Source of the DNA: Deltaproteobacteria bacterium
GTDB taxonomy: Bacteria; Myxococcota; UBA796; SXON01
DNA length: 15,523 bases
NCBI GenBank assembly: GCA_947483545.1
Contig: CANKNP010000086.1
Location: forward strand, 1-15,523
Reading direction: 5' to 3'
Shown here: positions 1 to 7,205 of the stretch, piece by piece
Layout of the letters: every line of letters begins with the position of its first letter
How positions within the stretch are numbered: the first letter of the stretch is position 1
The notes under the pieces: generated by a model
Told to the model about the DNA's origin: nothing
Databases searched by the model: none
Seen by the model: the letters and a program-made list of their open reading frames with translations, nothing else
Program-made: the position numbers and the translations under genes

Positions 1-70
1 GAGGGAGGTCAAATGCCGCTAACCACGTTTCCCCGAACGCTGCTAGGTAGGGGCGGCCCCCGTGGCCGCC

Positions 71-273
71 CAACCGAAGTCCCCGAGCGCGGCCAGGCCA
101 AGCTCCTCGAGATCGGTTGCGCCCCGCAACCGAAGTCCCCGAGCGCGCGCAAGCTCTTCGAGATCGGTTGCGCCCCGCAACCGAAGTCCCCGAGCACGCG
201 CAAGCTCTTCGAGATCGGTTGCGCCCCGCAACCGAAGTCCCCGAGCGCGCCCAAGCTCTTCGAGATCGGTTGC
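71..273. repeat. 51-bp palindromic repeat array, left of the transposase
   Basis: Four tandem units begin at 71, 127, 178 and 229. The last three are spaced exactly 51 bp; the first is 56 bp because of a 5-base insertion near its middle. Each unit starts with CAACCGAAGTCCCCGAGC and ends with CTTCGAGATCGGTTGC. The outer arms GCAACCGA and TCGGTTGC are perfect inverted repeats, so a unit can fold on itself. At each junction TCGGTTGCG, a 3-base CCC loop and CGCAACCGA form a 9-bp hairpin. This alternation of two possible hairpins is what REP/BIME clusters look like. The array lies just beyond the 3' end of the transposase gene, and a second array of the same family lies upstream of that gene. No coding role is proposed, although the 51-bp period keeps several frames open. 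Confidence 0.9.
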
Positions 274-387
274 GGGGGCGCCGCTCCCGGGAGTCCGCGC
301 CGATGTGCAGCGGCGTCCGACGGCCCGCTTCAGCGGTGTAGGATGGTCCCGAGCCGCCCATGGATCGCGACCGCCTCGGCTCGCTCC

Positions 388-1239
388 CTACGTGGCGCCG
401 CGCCCGCCCGGCACGTACTCCGGCCCCTCGGGCTCCCGCACCTCGCCGGTCCAGGGCGGCGGGGGGTGGGCGGCCGCGGCGTCCTCCAGGGCCAGGCGCA
501 TTCGCACGGCCCGGAGCACCGGCTCATCGACCTCTCGGTTTCGAAGCCTCGCTGCGGCGACCGGATGGAGCCCGAGGCTGTGGGCGACCTCGGAATTGGG
601 AATGCCGGCCGACTTTGCGAGCCGAGCGGTCGCGCGACGGGCGAGGACGACGGCGGCCGCGTTGCCGGCGAGCCCCACGTCGGCTCCGACCGCGTTCGCT
701 GCTGCGCTGGCCAAACGGGTGGCTCCAAACGCGCGGATACGCTCTTCGGAGACGGGGATGAGCTCGACCTCGGGCAGGAACACGGCGTTGTACGCCCGGC
801 GATGGCGCCAACGGGGGAGCGCTGAGCCAATACACAGCTCGAGGCCGGGGATCAGCCGGGCGCCGGCGAGATCGGCGAAGCACGAGCCGGTCCACAACGC
901 GGGATGCGCGTCGAGCCCGTGCTTCCAAGGCTGCCGCAAGATGTACACATCGGCGAGCCACTCCAGGTGGGCGCGGTCACGCACGGTCCGCACGAATGGC
1001 GCCTCGACCTCCACCTTGCAGAGCGTGCGGACGGCGAGGGTCAGACCCGCGGAGAGCGTGCCGCGGCGCTTCTCGTCGCACCAGAGCACGACGTGGACGT
1101 GGTCGTCCACCACGCAGAACAGGGCTACCTCGCCGCCGGCCACCTTCGCGATCGCGCCCACGATCTGGCGCCGGGAAACCTCGTCCGGCGCGAGGGGGTG
1201 TCGGCCGACGCTAGACCAGGTGAGGTGCCATGCTCTCAT
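388..1239 (-). CDS. REP-associated tyrosine transposase (IS200-like Y1 family) with DnaA-like C-terminal HTH
   Basis: A 283-aa protein, predicted to be a Y1 single-strand DNA nuclease of the IS200/RAYT superfamily. Seen: the HUH metal-binding motif in VVDDHVHVVLW (His47, His49), and a candidate catalytic tyrosine Tyr99 in VYILRQPWKHGL. That segment is followed by HPALWTGSCFADL, which matches the usual Y-I-x-x-x-P...HGL...P..W..S pattern of these enzymes. Residues about 175-250 (ANAVG...ARRATARLAK...EVAHSLGLHPVAAARL) resemble the DnaA domain IV helix-turn-helix, found fused to some RAYT-like proteins. Known of the family: domesticated transposases that bind and cut REP hairpins next to their gene. 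Context: palindromic 51-bp arrays lie on both sides, as expected for such a unit. The ATG at 1239 has no strong ribosome binding site. The stop is TAG at 388-390. Family assignment is fairly sure; activity is not shown. Confidence 0.82.
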   Translation of the reverse strand: MRAWHLTWSSVGRHPLAPDEVSRRQIVGAIAKVAGGEVALFCVVDDHVHVVLWCDEKRRGTLSAGLTLAVRTLCKVEVEAPFVRTVRDRAHLEWLADVYILRQPWKHGLDAHPALWTGSCFADLAGARLIPGLELCIGSALPRWRHRRAYNAVFLPEVELIPVSEERIRAFGATRLASAAANAVGADVGLAGNAAAVVLARRATARLAKSAGIPNSEVAHSLGLHPVAAARLRNREVDEPVLRAVRMRLALEDAAAAHPPPPWTGEVREPEGPEYVPGGRGAT

Positions 1240-1260
1240 CGGCGCTGCCTATGATCCAGG

Positions 1261-1418
1261 GTTGCGCTCCGCAACCGAACTCCCCGACCGCGCGCAAGCT
1301 CTTCGAGATCGGTTGCGCCCAGCAACCGAACTGCCCGAGCGCGGCCGAGCTCTTCGAGTTCGGTTGCCCAGAGCAACCGAACTCCCCGAGCTCGCGCAAG
1401 CTCTTCGAGATCGGTTGC
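1261..1418. repeat. 51-bp palindromic repeat array, upstream of the transposase
   Basis: Three full units begin at 1272, 1323 and 1374 (51-bp spacing), preceded by a partial unit ending in GTTGCG at 1261. The consensus is the same as in the left array, but with CAACCGAACT in place of CAACCGAAGT. The junction between units 2 and 3 forms a perfect 12-bp stem: GAGTTCGGTTGC (1356-1367), loop CCAGA, GCAACCGAACTC (1373-1384). At this junction both arms carry changes that keep the pairing. The array starts about 20 bp upstream of the transposase start codon, so it could also affect that gene's expression, which is inference. Confidence 0.9.
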
Positions 1419-1721
1419 GCCCGATGTCCCACCCGATGCGCGCTTCCTCGGATTCTCTGCCTCCGTGGCCGGTCGGGCGGGCTCGGGGCCACCGCCTGGG
1501 GTTCCTTGCCGCCGTCGAACGCCCGTGGGCAACGGCGGGGGGGAATGGGGAGGTGAACAAAGCACGGTGCGAAGCACCAAGTTAGGAATCGCTCAGATCT
1601 GAAGCGGCGTTCCACGGCCCGCGGCGACCGACTCCCCGGTGGGAGCGAGCCGCCCCTGCCTTGAGACGGCCCGCCGATCCGCGCGCTCGGCGAACCTCGC
1701 TCGCGGCTCGGCGGTCTCTTT

Positions 1722-1795
1722 GCACCGTTCCTACCGGTGGAATGCGACGGTCCGGCGAAGACGCCGGGCCCGCCGCCTTCCACCTGGAACGGTGC
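1722..1795. repeat. Long imperfect hairpin (74 nt)
   Basis: Three stacked stems are seen. The outer stem pairs GCACCGTTCC (1722-1731) with GGAACGGTGC (1786-1795), 10 bp perfect. The middle stem pairs GGTGGAA (1736-1742) with TTCCACC (1778-1784), 7 bp perfect, with a small asymmetric bulge between it and the outer stem. The inner stem pairs GGTCCGGCG (1749-1757) with CGCCGGGCC (1762-1770), 9 bp with one G-U pair, closed by an AAGA loop. There is no T-run on either side, so an intrinsic terminator is unlikely. It could be a palindromic mobile element, a structured RNA or a leader element. Confidence 0.7.
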
Positions 1796-1825
1796 GGCTC
1801 CAAGTCATGCACTTCCAGAGACTTA

Positions 1826-1855
1826 GGGCGGGGTTGTTTCGGGCTGGCCCCGCCC
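1826..1855. repeat. GC-rich inverted repeat upstream of the VIT gene
   Basis: GGGCGGGG (1826-1833) and CCCCGCCC (1848-1855) are perfect 8-bp arms around a 14-base loop, 56 bp before the VIT start codon. It could act in the leader of that gene or as a protein-binding site. In DNA this GC-rich it may also be chance. Confidence 0.45.
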
Positions 1856-1898
1856 CCTTCACCCATAGCCGCCCCCCGCTCCGCGCTTACCCTCCGCC

Positions 1899-1903
1899 AG
1901 GAG
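1899..1903 (+). promoter_or_regulatory. Ribosome binding site that fixes the VIT GTG start
   Basis: AGGAG lies 8 bases before the GTG at 1912. It supports this GTG as the start and agrees with the family, whose conserved first helix begins shortly afterwards. Confidence 0.7.
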
Positions 1904-1911
1904 CGTAGACC

Positions 1912-2595
1912 GTGCCCTCAGCCGAACGACACCGGGTAGGACGCGGCGGCTGGCTGCGGGCCGCCGTCCTTGGCGCAAACGACGGCATTGTCTCGACGGC
2001 GAGCCTTGTGTTGGGGGTTGCCGCAGCCGCTGGGACGCCGGGCGCGATCCTGACCGCCGGGCTGGCGGGGTTGGTCGGCGGGGCGCTGTCCATGGCGGCC
2101 GGGGAGTACGTGTCGGTCAGCTCGCAGCGCGACATCGAGCAGGCGGATCTCGCCCGGGAGCGGAGAGAGTTGCTCGCTTCGCCCGACACGGAGCTGGAGG
2201 AACTGACGGGGATGTACCAGCGGAAAGGGCTGGATCGCGAGCTAGCCCATGTCGTCGCCATCGCGTTGACCAAGTCGGATGCCCTCGGGGCTCACGCGCG
2301 CGAGGAGCTCAACCTTGACGTCAACGCGCTCGCGCAGCCGGGCCTGGCCGCGGTCGTGTCGGCGGCGTCCTTCGCAGGGGGTTCGACGCTCGCCCTCGCG
2401 GCGATGGTGCTCTCCCCCGTGGCGTTCCGTGTGCCGATCACAGGGACCGCGGCCGTGCTTGCATTGGCATTGCTCGGCGCCTGGAGCGCGACGCTCGGCG
2501 GGACCCCGGTTCGGCCCGCGATTGTCCGGGTGATCCTGGGCGGGCTTCTCGCGATGGGCCTGACGATGGGCGCAGGTGCGCTGTTCGGGGCGTGA
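1912..2595 (+). CDS. VIT/CCC1-family Fe2+/Mn2+ transporter
   Basis: A 227-aa membrane protein of the vacuolar iron transporter (VIT1/CCC1) family, which moves ferrous iron or manganese out of the cytoplasm. Seen: the first helix with the family signature LGANDGIVSTASLVLGV (residues about 20-36), then a second helix ending in SMAAGEYVSVSSQRD, whose Glu is typical of the metal site. An acidic soluble stretch follows (about 75-140, ARERRELL...EELTGMYQRKG), and then three further hydrophobic segments to the C-terminus. This matches the usual five-helix layout, with the metal-binding loop between helices 2 and 3. The length is normal for the bacterial family. The start is a GTG with a good ribosome binding site. 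The lipoprotein gene starts 22 bp downstream on the same strand, so the two may be cotranscribed. Whether iron or manganese is the substrate cannot be told. Confidence 0.93.
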   Translation: MPSAERHRVGRGGWLRAAVLGANDGIVSTASLVLGVAAAAGTPGAILTAGLAGLVGGALSMAAGEYVSVSSQRDIEQADLARERRELLASPDTELEELTGMYQRKGLDRELAHVVAIALTKSDALGAHAREELNLDVNALAQPGLAAVVSAASFAGGSTLALAAMVLSPVAFRVPITGTAAVLALALLGAWSATLGGTPVRPAIVRVILGGLLAMGLTMGAGALFGA

Positions 2596-2617
2596 CCGCG
2601 ACCGGATACGCCCACAC

Positions 2618-4903
2618 ATGCGACTGTTCCCCGCGCTCCTCCTACTCTCTGGCTGCATCTTCATCGACGGCCCGACGTTCGACGCGCGGTTGGACCTGGA
2701 TCAGGACGGTTCGCCCTACCCGGACGACTGCGCCCCAGACGACGGGAGCATCTATCCGGGCGCACCCGAACTGTGCGATGGCGTCGACCAGGACTGCGAT
2801 GGCGAGGTGGACGAAGGCGTCGAGGTGGAGCTGTTCGTGGACGGCGACGGCGACGGGTTCGGCAACGCCGGTCTCACGTTTGTCGCGTGTGAGGGCGAGG
2901 AGGGACTCGTCTCGAACGACGACGACTGCGACGATGGCGACAGCACGATCCACCCCGGCGCCACCGAAATCTGCGACGGCGTCGATCAGGACTGCGATGG
3001 CGTCCTCGATCCCGAAGCCACGACCTGGTACACCGACGAGGATGGCGATGGCTACGGGGCCGGCGAGGTCGAGGACTGCGAGCAGCCGGACCGAACTGCG
3101 GAGGTCCCGGGCGACTGCAACGACAGCAACGCGAACGTGAACCCCGGCGAAGACGAGACCTGCGACGATGTCGATGAGGACTGTGATGCCATCGTGGACG
3201 AGGACGCGGAGGACGCCCCCACCTGGTATGCCGACGTCGATGGCGATGGGCAGGGCGATGCGGGCGACAGCGTGACCGTCTGCGCCCAACCCGAGGGCCA
3301 TGTGGCGAACGCCGACGACTGCGACGACAGCGATGGCGCCATCTACCTGGGAGCGGCCGAAGTATGCGACGCCCTCGACAATGACTGCGACGGCCTGGTG
3401 GACGACGATGCCGACGATACCTCCGCCTGGTACACCGACCTCGACGAGGACGGCTACGGCGAGGACGGCACGGAGACCTACGCATGTGACCAACCTACCG
3501 GCTCTGTCGCGCTCGCCGGAGACTGCGACGATCTCGATGCCGCCTACCATCCCGGGGCAGGGGAGTCCGATTGTAGCGACCCCAACGACTACAACTGCGA
3601 TGGCTCTGTCGCCTACACAGACAGCGATGGCGACGGCTACCCCGCATGCGAAGACTGCGACGACGTCGAGAGCGCGGCCCACCCCGGCGGGATCGAGATC
3701 TGCGACGGGCTCGACAACGACTGCGATGGGCAGGCGGACAACGACGCACTGGACGCAACGCTCTGGTACGCCGACCTGGACGGCGACACGTTCGGCGACC
3801 TCGACGGGGCTGAGGAGGCCTGCGAGGCGCCCGCGGACACGGTCGCCAACGCCGATGACTGCGACGACACTGATGTGGACACCTTTCCCGAGGCGCCCGA
3901 GCTGTGTGACGCCGCCGACAACGACTGCGACGGCGACATCGACGAGGACGGCGCTTCCACGTTCTACGCAGACATGGATGGGGACGGGTTCGGCGATCCC
4001 GACGTGTCGGAGGAGGCCTGCGAGGCGCCCAGCGACTACGTGATCGACGACACCGACTGCGACGACACCAACCCAGGCGTCTCCCCCGGCGGGCTCGACA
4101 TCTGCGACGCCGACGCCCTCGACGAGGACTGCGACGGCGACATCGATGAGGACGGCGCTTCCACCTTCTACGCAGACATGGACGGGGACGGGTTCGGCGA
4201 TCCCGACGTGTCGGAGGAGGCCTGCGAGGCGCCCAGCGACTACGTGATCGACGACACCGACTGCGACGACACCAACCCAGACGTCTCCCCCGGCGGGCTC
4301 GACATCTGCGACGCCGACGCCCTCGACGAGGACTGCGACGGCGATGCAAACCCGCTCGACGCGGCAGATTGCACCCTCTTCTATGAGGACAGCGACAGCG
4401 ATGGCTACGGCGAAGGGGAGCCCGCCTGCTACTGCTCGGCCACGACCACCTACCCACGCACCACCGACACGGACTGCGACAGCGCCAACCCCGCGGTCAA
4501 CCCCGGTGTCCCGGAGCTCTGCGACAACGGAATCGACGAAGACTGCGATGGTGGCGCCCCCTTCTGCGTGCTGGACGACCTTGGCCTCGCCTCCGCGGAC
4601 GCTCGGTACCTCGGCATAGAGACCAGCAGCTACGCCGGCTACTCGGTTTCGCTTGCGGGCGACCTGAACGCGGACGGGTATGCCGACATGATCGTCGGGG
4701 CGCCCTACAACAGCACCGGGGCGCCCAGCGCGGGGACCGCCTACGTCATCTTGGGGACAGACGAACCCACGTCGATGTCGCTGGCCGACGCGATCGCGTA
4801 CAGCTCAAGCGTCGAAGGCGGCTCGTTCGGCATCGGCGTCTCCGCGGTCGGGGATGTGAACGGCGATGCGTACGATGATGTGCTGGTCGGGCCTACAACC
4901 TGA
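2618..4903 (+). CDS. MopE-motif metal-binding lipoprotein with FG-GAP propeller, N-terminal part (frameshifted)
   Basis: The predicted start is the ATG at 2618, giving a lipoprotein signal MRLFPALLLLSGC with lipobox LLSG-Cys13. An in-frame start further upstream would lose this signal. The ribosome binding site is weak. About ten units follow of the pattern DxDGDG-x-DCDD-x-PGA-x-E-x-CDG-x-D-x-DCDG-x-VDE. This is the motif annotated as putative metal-binding / MopE-like and is common in myxobacterial surface proteins; the acidic DxDxDG loops suggest Ca2+ or another divalent cation. Two adjacent units are a near-identical 204-bp duplication. The first FG-GAP blade (SLAGDLNADGYADMIVGAPY) begins near residue 680. 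The frame then stops at 4901-4903, in the middle of a second blade (VGDVNGDAYDDVLVG). The next frame continues that blade, so this is one gene with a one-base loss near 4891. The whole protein would be about 1,100 residues, exported and lipid-anchored. The ligand is unknown. Confidence 0.88.
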   Translation: MRLFPALLLLSGCIFIDGPTFDARLDLDQDGSPYPDDCAPDDGSIYPGAPELCDGVDQDCDGEVDEGVEVELFVDGDGDGFGNAGLTFVACEGEEGLVSNDDDCDDGDSTIHPGATEICDGVDQDCDGVLDPEATTWYTDEDGDGYGAGEVEDCEQPDRTAEVPGDCNDSNANVNPGEDETCDDVDEDCDAIVDEDAEDAPTWYADVDGDGQGDAGDSVTVCAQPEGHVANADDCDDSDGAIYLGAAEVCDALDNDCDGLVDDDADDTSAWYTDLDEDGYGEDGTETYACDQPTGSVALAGDCDDLDAAYHPGAGESDCSDPNDYNCDGSVAYTDSDGDGYPACEDCDDVESAAHPGGIEICDGLDNDCDGQADNDALDATLWYADLDGDTFGDLDGAEEACEAPADTVANADDCDDTDVDTFPEAPELCDAADNDCDGDIDEDGASTFYADMDGDGFGDPDVSEEACEAPSDYVIDDTDCDDTNPGVSPGGLDICDADALDEDCDGDIDEDGASTFYADMDGDGFGDPDVSEEACEAPSDYVIDDTDCDDTNPDVSPGGLDICDADALDEDCDGDANPLDAADCTLFYEDSDSDGYGEGEPACYCSATTTYPRTTDTDCDSANPAVNPGVPELCDNGIDEDCDGGAPFCVLDDLGLASADARYLGIETSSYAGYSVSLAGDLNADGYADMIVGAPYNSTGAPSAGTAYVILGTDEPTSMSLADAIAYSSSVEGGSFGIGVSAVGDVNGDAYDDVLVGPTT
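3926..4333 (+). repeat. 204-bp tandem duplication inside the lipoprotein gene
   Basis: Positions 3926-4129 and 4130-4333 are direct repeats of 204 bp (68 codons). I count four differences between them. Each copy encodes one complete MopE-like unit, running from DIDEDGASTFYADMDGDG to CDADALDED. The near identity points to a recent in-frame expansion. Other units in the protein are related at protein level but clearly diverged. Confidence 0.93.
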
Positions 4904-5910
4904 CCGGGGACGAGCCTTACGAGGGTGCGGCCTACCTGCTCTTGGGGGGCGAGACTTTGGCCGGCGGGACGCTGACAGACGCGGACACACGCTACCTTGG
5001 TGGCAGGGCCTACGACTTCGCGGGCTGCTCGGTCGCTGGGGCGGGCGACGTGAACGATGACGGCTTCGACGACATGCTCATCGGCGCGTACGGCAACGAC
5101 GCAGCCGGAGACTCTGCGGGGCGCGCACACCTTGTGCTGGGGGCCGAGACCCCAGCTTCTGGAAACCTCTCCACCGACGCGATCCAGTACACCGGCGAGG
5201 CCGGCGGCGACATCGCGGGCTTCGTTGTCGCGGGGGCCGGCGACTACGACGGGGATGGCCACGACGACATGATCATCGGCGCCGACGCGGCCGACGGCTC
5301 GGCGGGCGCAGCCTACCTGATCCTGGGCACGACCGACACCCCCTCCATGTCGCTCGCGGTCGCGGACGCCCGGTATGCGGGCGCGGTCGCGGGAGATCAC
5401 GCGGGGACCAGCGTCGGGGGCGGCGGGGACGTGAACGCCGACGGCTACAACGACCTGCTGATCGGCGCGGTGGGCGCAGATTTCGGCGCGCCTGAGGCGG
5501 GGGCCGCCTACCTGGTCCTTGGCGCTTCCACTCCCGACGCCGGCGGTCTTGAGAGCGTGGCCACCCTGCTCTACGACGAGGTCGCGGACGCCGCCGCTGG
5601 CCGCGCTGTCGCGATCGTCGGCGACGTGGACCTGGACGGGTTCGACGACATGCTGGTCGGCGCGTACCACACCGACGCGAGCACCGGGGCGGCCCACCTG
5701 ATCTTCGGCGCCAGCGGGATCTCCGCCAGCAGCCTGACCGAAGGCGTGCAGTTCACGGGCGAGGCCGCCGGCGACTACGGGGGCTTCGCGGTCTCCGGCG
5801 GGGACGCCAACGCCGATGGGTACGCAGACCTGCTCCTCGGCAGTCTGTTCGTCGATGGGGACGTGCCCGATGGTGGCGCTGCCTACCTGATCCTGGGTGG
5901 GTGGCTGTAA
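4891..5910 (+). CDS. FG-GAP propeller, C-terminal continuation of the MopE-motif lipoprotein
   Basis: This frame carries on the lipoprotein after the frameshift. Restoring one G in the GGG at 4889-4891 gives DDVLVG-AYNLTGDEPYEG-AAYLLLGGE, an uninterrupted second blade. Five further FG-GAP/integrin-alpha-type blades follow, each of the form GDVNxDGxDDMLIGAY...GAAYLILG, and the last ends at the C-terminus (AAYLILGGWL). With the two blades begun upstream this makes seven, the number for a closed beta-propeller, so the reading frame was intact recently or the break is a sequencing error. The DxDxDG loops in each blade are typical calcium sites. Without the upstream part, this piece has no signal peptide, and I see no credible start with a ribosome binding site. 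The stop codon overlaps the ATG of the transporter downstream. Confidence 0.85.
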   Translation, partial: AYNLTGDEPYEGAAYLLLGGETLAGGTLTDADTRYLGGRAYDFAGCSVAGAGDVNDDGFDDMLIGAYGNDAAGDSAGRAHLVLGAETPASGNLSTDAIQYTGEAGGDIAGFVVAGAGDYDGDGHDDMIIGADAADGSAGAAYLILGTTDTPSMSLAVADARYAGAVAGDHAGTSVGGGGDVNADGYNDLLIGAVGADFGAPEAGAAYLVLGASTPDAGGLESVATLLYDEVADAAAGRAVAIVGDVDLDGFDDMLVGAYHTDASTGAAHLIFGASGISASSLTEGVQFTGEAAGDYGGFAVSGGDANADGYADLLLGSLFVDGDVPDGGAAYLILGGWL

Positions 5911-7205
5911 TGCCCACGCCGCTGACGACCCGCGTCCGGCACGGGTACGGCCTCGGCGCGCTCGCGATCGCGATCGCCAACACCTCGATGATGTTCTTCC
6001 TGCTGAAGTACCTCATCGACGTCGCCCGGTTGCCGCCCGCAACCGCGGGCCTGGTCCTGTTCATCGGCAAGGGCTGGGATGCCTTCGCGGATCCGCTCGT
6101 CGGCTGGCTCTCAGACCGCACGCGCTCGCCCATGGGGGCGCGCCGGCCCTGGGTGCTGTTCGGCTCAGTGCCGTTCGCCGCCACGTTCATCGCGACGTTC
6201 TGGGGTTTCGACTGGCAGGGCACGCAAGCGGCGGTTGGCTACGCCGTGCTCCTGCTGCTCTTCAACGCGGCGTACAGCGCGGTCGTGATCCCCTACGGTG
6301 CGCTCACGGCCGCGCTCACCGCGGATCTGCCCTCGGAGCCGGGCGATCCGACCCCGGGGTACCAGGAGCGCACGCGTCTCAACGGGGCGCGTATGGCCTG
6401 GTCGATGGTGGGCGGGATCATCGCGGGCATTTCGATGCCGCTGCTCGTACAGAACTACTCCTGGCGGGTCGCTGGCCTGGCCTTGGGTCTGGCCATCGCA
6501 CCCCCCCTCTGGATCGCCGTGCTCGCGACCCGGGGCCGGGACCGGAGCGGCGTGGCCGGCGCCGGGCCCGGGATGTGGAGCGTGCTGCGGGATCCAGACT
6601 ATCGACGCGTCGTCGCCCAGTTCTGCGCCTCCTGGACCGTGGTCGCGACGCTGTCGTCCATCGTGCCGTTCTACGTCGAGCACCACCTGCACCGGGTGGA
6701 CCTGCTCGACGCGTTGTTCGCCGCGATTCAGCTGTCCGCGCTGGTCTGCATCCCCGGCGTGGTCTGGCTGGCTGGACGATGGGACAAGGCCAGGGCCTAC
6801 GCAGCCGCGATGGCGATGTGGGCCGCCGTGCTGATCGGGCTGGCCGCCGTGCCCGAGGGCAACGCCATGGCGGCGATCCTCGTGGCCTGCCTTGTCGGTC
6901 CCGGGGTCGCGGCGGCCCATGTGCTGCCCTGGGCGATGCTCCCAGACGTCGTCGCGCGGGACCAGGCCGCGACCGGGGTGGACCGCTCCGGCCAGTTCTA
7001 CGGGATGATGACCTTCATCGAAAAGGTGGTGCTGGCCGCCACGCTCTGGGGGGTCGGCGGGGTGCTGGGCGGCGCGGGCTACGTCGAGGGTGCGGTCACG
7101 CAGTCGGACACGGCACGATGGGCGGTACTGGCGCTGATTGGGCCGATCCCCGGGGTGGTACTGGCGGTCGCCGCGGTCATGGCGTGGCGGTGGCCGAAGG
7201 GGTGA
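5910..7205 (+). CDS. MFS transporter, GPH (glycoside-pentoside-hexuronide:cation symporter) type
   Basis: A protein of about 431 residues with roughly 12 hydrophobic segments. Seen: near the N-terminus GYGLGALAIAIANTSMMFFLLKYL, and then the loop between helices 2 and 3 with DPLVGWLSDRTRSPMGARRPW. This is the characteristic GPH/MelB-like form of the MFS motif (DP..G..SDRT.S..G.RRP). A later stretch, ERTRLNGARMAWSMVGGI, also fits the family. The GPH family imports sugars or related solutes with Na+ or H+; the substrate here cannot be deduced. I chose the ATG at 5910, which overlaps the preceding stop as TAATG and suggests translational coupling. An in-frame GTG at 5901 would add three residues. 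The 3' end overlaps the convergent oxidoreductase gene by 29 bp. Confidence 0.9.
   Translation: MPTPLTTRVRHGYGLGALAIAIANTSMMFFLLKYLIDVARLPPATAGLVLFIGKGWDAFADPLVGWLSDRTRSPMGARRPWVLFGSVPFAATFIATFWGFDWQGTQAAVGYAVLLLLFNAAYSAVVIPYGALTAALTADLPSEPGDPTPGYQERTRLNGARMAWSMVGGIIAGISMPLLVQNYSWRVAGLALGLAIAPPLWIAVLATRGRDRSGVAGAGPGMWSVLRDPDYRRVVAQFCASWTVVATLSSIVPFYVEHHLHRVDLLDALFAAIQLSALVCIPGVVWLAGRWDKARAYAAAMAMWAAVLIGLAAVPEGNAMAAILVACLVGPGVAAAHVLPWAMLPDVVARDQAATGVDRSGQFYGMMTFIEKVVLAATLWGVGGVLGGAGYVEGAVTQSDTARWAVLALIGPIPGVVLAVAAVMAWRWPKG

Larger units (their letters stand above)
1419..1911. other. Intergenic stretch without a convincing gene
   Basis: Nearly 500 bases between the repeat array and the VIT transporter gene. 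Open frames here are short and show no recognisable family. Visible structure is limited to a small hairpin GGTGC-GAA-GCACC (1566-1578), the long hairpin at 1722-1795 and the GC-rich inverted repeat at 1826-1855. I could not place a convincing promoter, although one for the VIT gene is expected here. Confidence 0.6.

Noticed and set aside
71..273. CRISPR array.
   Set aside because: There are no unique spacers between conserved repeats: the whole 51-bp unit repeats, it is palindromic, and no cas gene is near.
13..825. A plus-strand frame of 270 codons with a strong ribosome-binding-like GGAGGT before its ATG, encoding 17-residue repeats (KLFEIGCAPQPKSPSAR).
   Set aside because: The repeats are the 51-bp palindromic array read in frame, and the rest is antisense to the transposase, whose catalytic motifs are clear. 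No family is recognisable. The good ribosome binding site is noted but is probably chance.
62..1585. A 507-codon plus-strand frame across both arrays and the transposase.
   Set aside because: It is Arg/Ser/Pro-rich as expected from an antisense frame in GC-rich DNA, and it is not compatible with the transposase on the other strand.
1722..1800. Rho-independent terminator.
   Set aside because: The stem is long enough, but no T-run follows on either strand and no gene ends just upstream.
2642..3682. A 346-codon minus-strand frame inside the MopE repeats.
   Set aside because: It mirrors the GAC/GAT-rich repeats as Val/Ile-rich sequence. The plus strand shows the well-known motif and a lipoprotein signal.
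4880..4903. Programmed -1 ribosomal frameshift in the lipoprotein gene.
   Set aside because: No X-XXY-YYZ slippery heptamer lies at the shift site, which reads GTC GGG CCT, and no obvious downstream pseudoknot was seen. A missing base in the G-run is simpler.
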